The position numbers and the translations under genes were made by a program. A DNA stretch of 64,000 bases from assembly GCF_018595685.2 (NCBI RefSeq), contig NZ_CP092334.1, positions 524,001 to 588,000 on the forward strand. The letters run 5' to 3'. The notes under the pieces were generated by a model. That model was not told the DNA's origin. It worked only from the letters and a program-made list of their open reading frames with translations, and made no database searches. The stretch is from Flavihumibacter rivuli (GTDB lineage: Bacteria > Bacteroidota > Bacteroidia > Chitinophagales > Chitinophagaceae). Shown one piece after another: positions 60,917 through 64,000 of this stretch (position 1 is its first letter; each line of letters begins with the position of its first letter).

Positions 60917-61738
60917 TTACAGGACTGCTTTTCTGATCCTTACCAGTTCTTGCAGGAGTCCTTCCAACTTGTCGAGGTGGAGCATGTTGGCGCCATCGCT
61001 GAGGGCTTTGGAGGGATCCGGGTGGGTTTCGATGAACAGGCCATCGGCACCGGAGGCAATGGCTGCCTTGGCGATGGTGCCGATCAGTTGGGGATTACCC
61101 CCTGTTACACCGCTGGTTTGGTTAGGCTGCTGAAGGCTATGGGTACAATCCATCACCACTGGTACACCATGGGCCTTCATCCAGGGAATATTGCGGTAGT
61201 CCACTACCAGGTCCTGGTAACCAAAGGTGGTGCCTCTTTCAGTAAGAATGATCTTGTCATTGCCCGCTTTGCGGATCTTTTCAACGGCAAACTTCATGGC
61301 CGGGCCGCTGAGGAACTGTCCCTTCTTCACATTGATCACCTTGCCGGTCTCGGCAGCTGCTACCAGCAGGTCGGTCTGGCGGCAAAGGAAGGCCGGGATC
61401 TGCAACACGTCGGCATACCGGGCCGCGGGTGCTGCTTCATCATGGGCGTGGATATCAGTGGTGGTAGGCAGGTGGAAGGCCTGGCCGGCCTTCTGCAGCA
61501 GGCCCAGACCCAGTTCATCACCCAGCCCCGTGAAAGAGCTGGCACTGGTCCTGTTGGCCTTGCGGTAAGAAGATTTAAAGATATAGGGAATGCCCAGGTT
61601 ATGGCAAATGGTCTTCACCTTGTCAGCCACTTCCATCAAAAGCTCTTCACTCTCGATCACACATGGTCCGGCTATCAGGAAAAAACTATTCTCGTCATAG
61701 GTCTGCCTCTTAAAGAGGTCTTTCAGAAATTGTTCCAT
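60917..61738 (-). CDS. kdsA: 3-deoxy-8-phosphooctulonate synthase
   Basis: This 273-residue enzyme condenses arabinose 5-phosphate and PEP to Kdo 8-phosphate for lipopolysaccharide. Motifs: FFLIAGPCVIESEELL (residues about 19-34), FKSSYRKANRTSASSFTGLG (about 54-73), GTTFGYQDLVVDYRNI (about 170) and GADGLFIETHPDPSKALSDG near the end. The Cys in AGPCVIES marks the metal-dependent class (E. coli has Asn here). It is convergent-free: it reads leftward toward the TamB gene without overlap, with the threonine dehydrogenase gene divergent upstream. Confidence 0.95.
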   Translation of the reverse strand: MEQFLKDLFKRQTYDENSFFLIAGPCVIESEELLMEVADKVKTICHNLGIPYIFKSSYRKANRTSASSFTGLGDELGLGLLQKAGQAFHLPTTTDIHAHDEAAPAARYADVLQIPAFLCRQTDLLVAAAETGKVINVKKGQFLSGPAMKFAVEKIRKAGNDKIILTERGTTFGYQDLVVDYRNIPWMKAHGVPVVMDCTHSLQQPNQTSGVTGGNPQLIGTIAKAAIASGADGLFIETHPDPSKALSDGANMLHLDKLEGLLQELVRIRKAVL

Positions 61739-61957
61739 CCCACAAAATTACGCATTATAGGCTTTCAGGAAGTTTCCACTGCAAAGGACCCGCCGGAGCG
61801 GATAAATTGGGACCGCTAACCGGTATCGGGGACTAACAGGGTAGCCAATGCGAAAAAGAGTCCACTGGCCTAAGGATAAACATTTACGCACACGATTGAA
61901 TCGCCTGTATTATACATTTTCGGCATAGCGGTTTTTTCAATTCCCGCATTTTCAACT

Positions 61958-61965
61958 TAGGTTTG
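61958..61965 (+). promoter_or_regulatory. Primary-sigma -7 box of the threonine dehydrogenase gene
   Basis: TAGGTTTG at 61958-61965, followed by C, matches TAnnTTTGC. The nearest possible upstream TTG-like box is poor. Transcription would begin about 61970, near the first ATG (61977). Confidence 0.5.
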
Positions 61966-61976
61966 CAGTCCCCAAA

Positions 61977-62936
61977 ATGCGTGCTATTATGATGAGAGAA
62001 AAAATCCTGGTGATCGGTGCCTGCGGACAGATCGGTGTTGAATTGACCCTGGCCCTGCGCAAGATCTACGGTAACAATAATGTGGTCGCTTCCGACCTGC
62101 GGGAAGAGAATGACCTGTTGAAGGGCACGGGACCCTATGTGTCCCTCGACGCCCTGAACAAGGAGATGCTCCATGTGCAGGTGATCCGCCAGAACATTAC
62201 GCAGATCTACCTGCTGGCGGCCATTCTTTCCGCTACCGGTGAGAAGAACCCCAACCTGGCCTGGCACCTGAACATGCAGAGCCTCCTGAATGTATTGGAT
62301 ATCGCGAGGGAAGAAAAACTGACCAAGGTGTACTGGCCTTCCTCCATCGCTGTTTTTGGTCCCACTTCCCCCAAGCAAATGTGTCCGCAGCAAACGGTCA
62401 TCGAACCCACCACCGTGTATGGCATCAGCAAGTATGCTGGTGAGTTCTGGTGTAATTATTATAACCACCGTTACGGGGTGGATGTGAGGAGCCTTCGCTA
62501 TCCGGGACTGATCAGTTATAAGTCTGCTCCGGGCGGTGGCACCACGGATTATGCCGTGGAGATCTACCACGATGCCCTGGAAGAAGGCCAGTACAAGTGC
62601 TTCCTGAAAGAGGATACCTACCTGCCCATGATGTATATGCCCGATGCCATCAGGGCTACGATCGAACTGATGGAAGCACCGGCTGATAAGATCTCTGTTC
62701 GTACCTCCTATAATATCGCAGCCATGAGTTTTTCACCTGCTGAGATCGCTTCCAGTATCCAAAAACACATTCCCGGTTTCTCCATCAGCTACGAACCCGA
62801 TTACCGCCAGGCCATTGCCGACAGCTGGCCACAGAGCATCGATGACAGCGTTGCCCGCAGCGACTGGGGTTGGAAGCACGATTACGACCTCGACAGGATG
62901 ACGGCGGATATGCTGGTGAATTTGAAGGAAGGCTGA
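61977..62936 (+). CDS. L-threonine 3-dehydrogenase, NAD-dependent epimerase type
   Basis: This protein has 319 residues, with possible starts at 61977, 61989 or 61992; the motif begins at MREKILVIGACGQIG. It is a short-chain dehydrogenase-like enzyme with VIGACGQIGVELTLALRK (NAD loop), SSIAVFGPTSPK with the catalytic Ser region, and YGISKYAGEFW (Tyr/Lys active site, about 147-155). The specific type oxidises threonine to 2-amino-3-ketobutyrate and is common in Bacteroidota. Divergent from kdsA. Repeats begin just after the stop codon. Confidence 0.88.
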   Translation: MRAIMMREKILVIGACGQIGVELTLALRKIYGNNNVVASDLREENDLLKGTGPYVSLDALNKEMLHVQVIRQNITQIYLLAAILSATGEKNPNLAWHLNMQSLLNVLDIAREEKLTKVYWPSSIAVFGPTSPKQMCPQQTVIEPTTVYGISKYAGEFWCNYYNHRYGVDVRSLRYPGLISYKSAPGGGTTDYAVEIYHDALEEGQYKCFLKEDTYLPMMYMPDAIRATIELMEAPADKISVRTSYNIAAMSFSPAEIASSIQKHIPGFSISYEPDYRQAIADSWPQSIDDSVARSDWGWKHDYDLDRMTADMLVNLKEG

Positions 62937-62955
62937 GAGGAGGGGAGGATGAGAA

Positions 62956-63042
62956 GATGTGGACACCCCCTCCGCTTCGCTACGAGGGCACGGTGTGGAA
63001 ATGTGAACACCCCCTCCGCTTCGCTACGAGGGCACGGTGTGG
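62956..63042. repeat. Tandem copies of the ccctccgcttcgctacgaggg palindromic repeat
   Basis: Two near-identical units (62956-62998 and 62999-63042) with a period of about 44 bp. Each contains the core CCCTCCGCTTCGCTACGAG plus GGCACGGTGTGG. They lie just after the threonine dehydrogenase gene, as the single copy does after ribBA. Confidence 0.75.
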
Positions 63043-63082
63043 ACATGAAATTTTACGCCAACCATTATTTATACGGAATACG

Positions 63083-63108
63083 GCCTTCGCTAGCGCGAAG
63101 GCTTTTTT
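63083..63108 (+). terminator. Intrinsic terminator after the threonine dehydrogenase gene
   Basis: An 8-bp G-C-rich stem (63083-63090 with 63095-63102) with a 4-base loop is followed by six T residues (63103-63108). It is strong for the plus strand and lies 147 bp after the stop codon, beyond the tandem repeats. Confidence 0.88.
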
Positions 63109-63123
63109 GTGCCCGCATTATTA

Positions 63124-63156
63124 CCTCAGCAGGGTCTCCCGAAGGGGACCCCGATG
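63124..63156. repeat. Hairpin repeat copy
   Basis: The cctcagcagggtctcccgaa hairpin, the same family as the ends of the composite units. The right arm ends ccccgatg. Confidence 0.7.
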
Positions 63157-63190
63157 GAATGAAATGTGCGATGCAATTCAATCCTGCGCC

Positions 63191-63215
63191 GCTGTTGGGT
63201 GTTATCACCAACAGC
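63191..63215. repeat. gctgttggg-type palindrome
   Basis: GCTGTTGG arms (8 bp) surround the 9-base loop gtgttatca. The reverse complement of this loop resembles the loop of the CCCGTTG hairpins inside the composite units. Read on the minus strand, the loop cores are tgataacac and tcataagac. Confidence 0.65.
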
Positions 63216-63267
63216 TTGTAGACGTCAACCTATAGCAATCTCAAGGTGTTTAATGAGTGTATACATG

Positions 63268-63425
63268 CTAACCTCAGCAGGGGCTCCCGAAGGGGACCCT
63301 GATGTATAATCGCCGAAATAATCATTGCATCCAATCGCTCAATAGTTCTTCCAATCACCTGTTGGTCATAAGACACAACGGGGGCGTCGGGGGTGTTAAG
63401 CATTTTCACCTCATAGTGGTACTCT
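63268..63425. mobile_element. Composite repeat unit, copy 3a (tandem half)
   Basis: It starts with a cctcagcaggg hairpin (63272-63304), continues through tataatcgccgaaataatc and the CCCGTTG-type hairpin (63358-63383), and ends with catagtggtactct. It lacks the right terminal hairpin and is followed directly by a second copy with a period of 158 bp. Confidence 0.7.
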
Positions 63426-63646
63426 CTAACCTCAGCAGGGTCTCCCGAAGGGGACCCTGATGTATAATCGCCGAAATAATCATTGCATCCAATCGCTCAA
63501 TAGTTCTTCCAACCACCCGTTGGTCATAAGACACAACGGGGGCGTCGGGGGTGTTAAACATTTTTATCCATAGTGGTACTCTTCAAGAGTCCCCAATAAA
63601 TTCTCATCCAACTATTCATCAGGGTCCCCTGCGGGAGACCCTGATG
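63426..63646. mobile_element. Composite repeat unit, copy 3b (full)
   Basis: A full unit. Left hairpin 63430-63462, internal hairpin 63516-63541, then catagtggtactcttcaag, and the right hairpin 63617-63646 in inverted orientation. It matches copy 1 (46124-46336) closely. The gap 62937-63756 (820 bp) contains nothing but repeats and a terminator. Confidence 0.75.
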
Positions 63647-63673
63647 GGGAGAAAAGTGTAAAGGCCACACCTT

Positions 63674-63702
63674 GTCTGCCGAAGCTTCAGCGTAGGCAGA
63701 TT
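63674..63702. repeat. ctgccgaagcttcagcg-type palindrome
   Basis: ctgccgaagcttcagcgtag followed by gcag forms a hairpin with CTGCC and GGCAG arms. Similar elements occur near 46583 (ccgaagctttagcgaaagc) and 55793 (cctgccgatgctaaagc). This looks like another dispersed repeat family. Confidence 0.6.
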
Positions 63703-63729
63703 TTCACATTTCCACATCCTTCCATTCCC

Positions 63730-63737
63730 TATTTTTG
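63730..63737 (+). promoter_or_regulatory. Primary-sigma -7 box of the last gene
   Basis: TATTTTTG at 63730-63737 fits TAnnTTTG. The gene's ATG is at 63757, giving a leader of about 14 bases. No clear TTG is found at the expected distance upstream. Confidence 0.5.
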
Positions 63738-63756
63738 TCCATCACATCAATAGACT

Positions 63757-64000
63757 ATGCGTAAAGGAATTTTATCCGCCCTGCTGATCGGTTTTTCTTT
63801 CTCCCAAACAAGTGCACAGCAACTGGCCACTGGTATGTGGAAGGCACAATTGTTGCGGGAGGACGGCCATCATATCGTTTTCAACTTCGACCTGCGATAT
63901 GAAAAGAAGCAGCCCTTTATCCGCGTCCATAACGCGGAAGAACGTTTGGAGGTGAGGTCAGTTAAGACCAGCGGTGATTCCGTATTCATCGATATGCCTT
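63757..64000 (+). CDS. Exported protein, 5' part only (probable TlpA/thioredoxin-like N-terminal domain)
   Basis: Eighty-one codons are visible from ATG at 63757 and run off the right edge. A signal peptide (about 1-20, ending SAQQ) is followed by WKAQLLREDGHHIVFNFDL and VHNAEERLEVRSVKTSGDSV. This beta-rich pattern resembles the N-terminal domain that precedes thioredoxin-like (TlpA) domains in Bacteroidota. The domain that would decide the function is outside the window. Confidence 0.6.
   Translation, partial: MRKGILSALLIGFSFSQTSAQQLATGMWKAQLLREDGHHIVFNFDLRYEKKQPFIRVHNAEERLEVRSVKTSGDSVFIDMP

Overview
The window is a chromosomal segment of a Bacteroidota bacterium, most likely of the Chitinophagaceae. 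Evidence for this placement includes a TonB-dependent receptor with a carboxypeptidase-like N-terminal domain, a SprE/PorW-like type IX secretion component and a probable type IX cargo protein, a bactofilin, and an NAD-epimerase-type threonine dehydrogenase. Several genes also follow the Bacteroidota primary-sigma promoter form TTTG-N18/19-TAnnTTTG. The density of ordinary housekeeping genes is high, and no phage, insertion sequence, tRNA or rRNA gene is seen.

Layout. 1-9.7 kb: an aminoglycoside-phosphotransferase-type kinase (cut by the left edge), a TPR lipid- or periplasm-directed protein, an ECF sigma factor with its small membrane anti-sigma partner, a divergent DUF6249-type membrane protein, an S41 protease, and an amino-sugar/peptidoglycan recycling pair (BadF-type kinase plus murQ) followed by a secreted protein with a type IX sorting tail. 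10.3-18.5 kb: an aromatic amino acid operon (pheA, aminotransferase, tyrA, DAHP synthase-chorismate mutase fusion, aroB, aroA, aroC, DUF952). It is preceded by a short aromatic-rich leader peptide and a terminator that ends at the pheA start codon, a textbook-like attenuator layout. 18.5-31.5 kb: cell-envelope genes (VanX-type dipeptidase, L,D-transpeptidase, RlpA, OmpA protein, PBP1A, SprE/PorW), then a bactofilin with a peptidase-less M23-type membrane partner, two AtpI-like proteins, a SprT-like protein and a small porin-like protein. 32-40.6 kb: a heavy-metal efflux locus (TonB receptor, small protein, CzcA/CusA pump fused to a TolC-type channel, CusB-type adaptor) behind an inverted-repeat operator. 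40.6-50.6 kb: two ATP-grasp proteins, a GCS2-type carboxylate-amine ligase, a class I glutamine amidotransferase-like protein and an esterase, mixed with an OmpA lipoprotein and an amidohydrolase; this is the best candidate for an uncharacterised amide/peptide-forming pathway. 50.7-64 kb: a large Oar-like TonB receptor, ribBA, a TamB-like protein, kdsA, threonine dehydrogenase and the start of a secreted, probably thioredoxin-like protein.

Three intergenic regions (about 46.1-46.6, 55.4-55.8 and 62.9-63.7 kb) are packed with several families of palindromic repeats. One family forms a composite unit of about 215-235 bp, bounded by inverted copies of a hairpin and carrying a second hairpin inside, resembling a non-autonomous mobile element.

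Regulation readable directly from the DNA: three identically spaced ECF-type promoters around the sigma factor gene, the aromatic attenuator, and a metal-regulator-like operator overlapping the predicted start of the efflux locus. All functions are read from motifs and remembered families; no database search was run.
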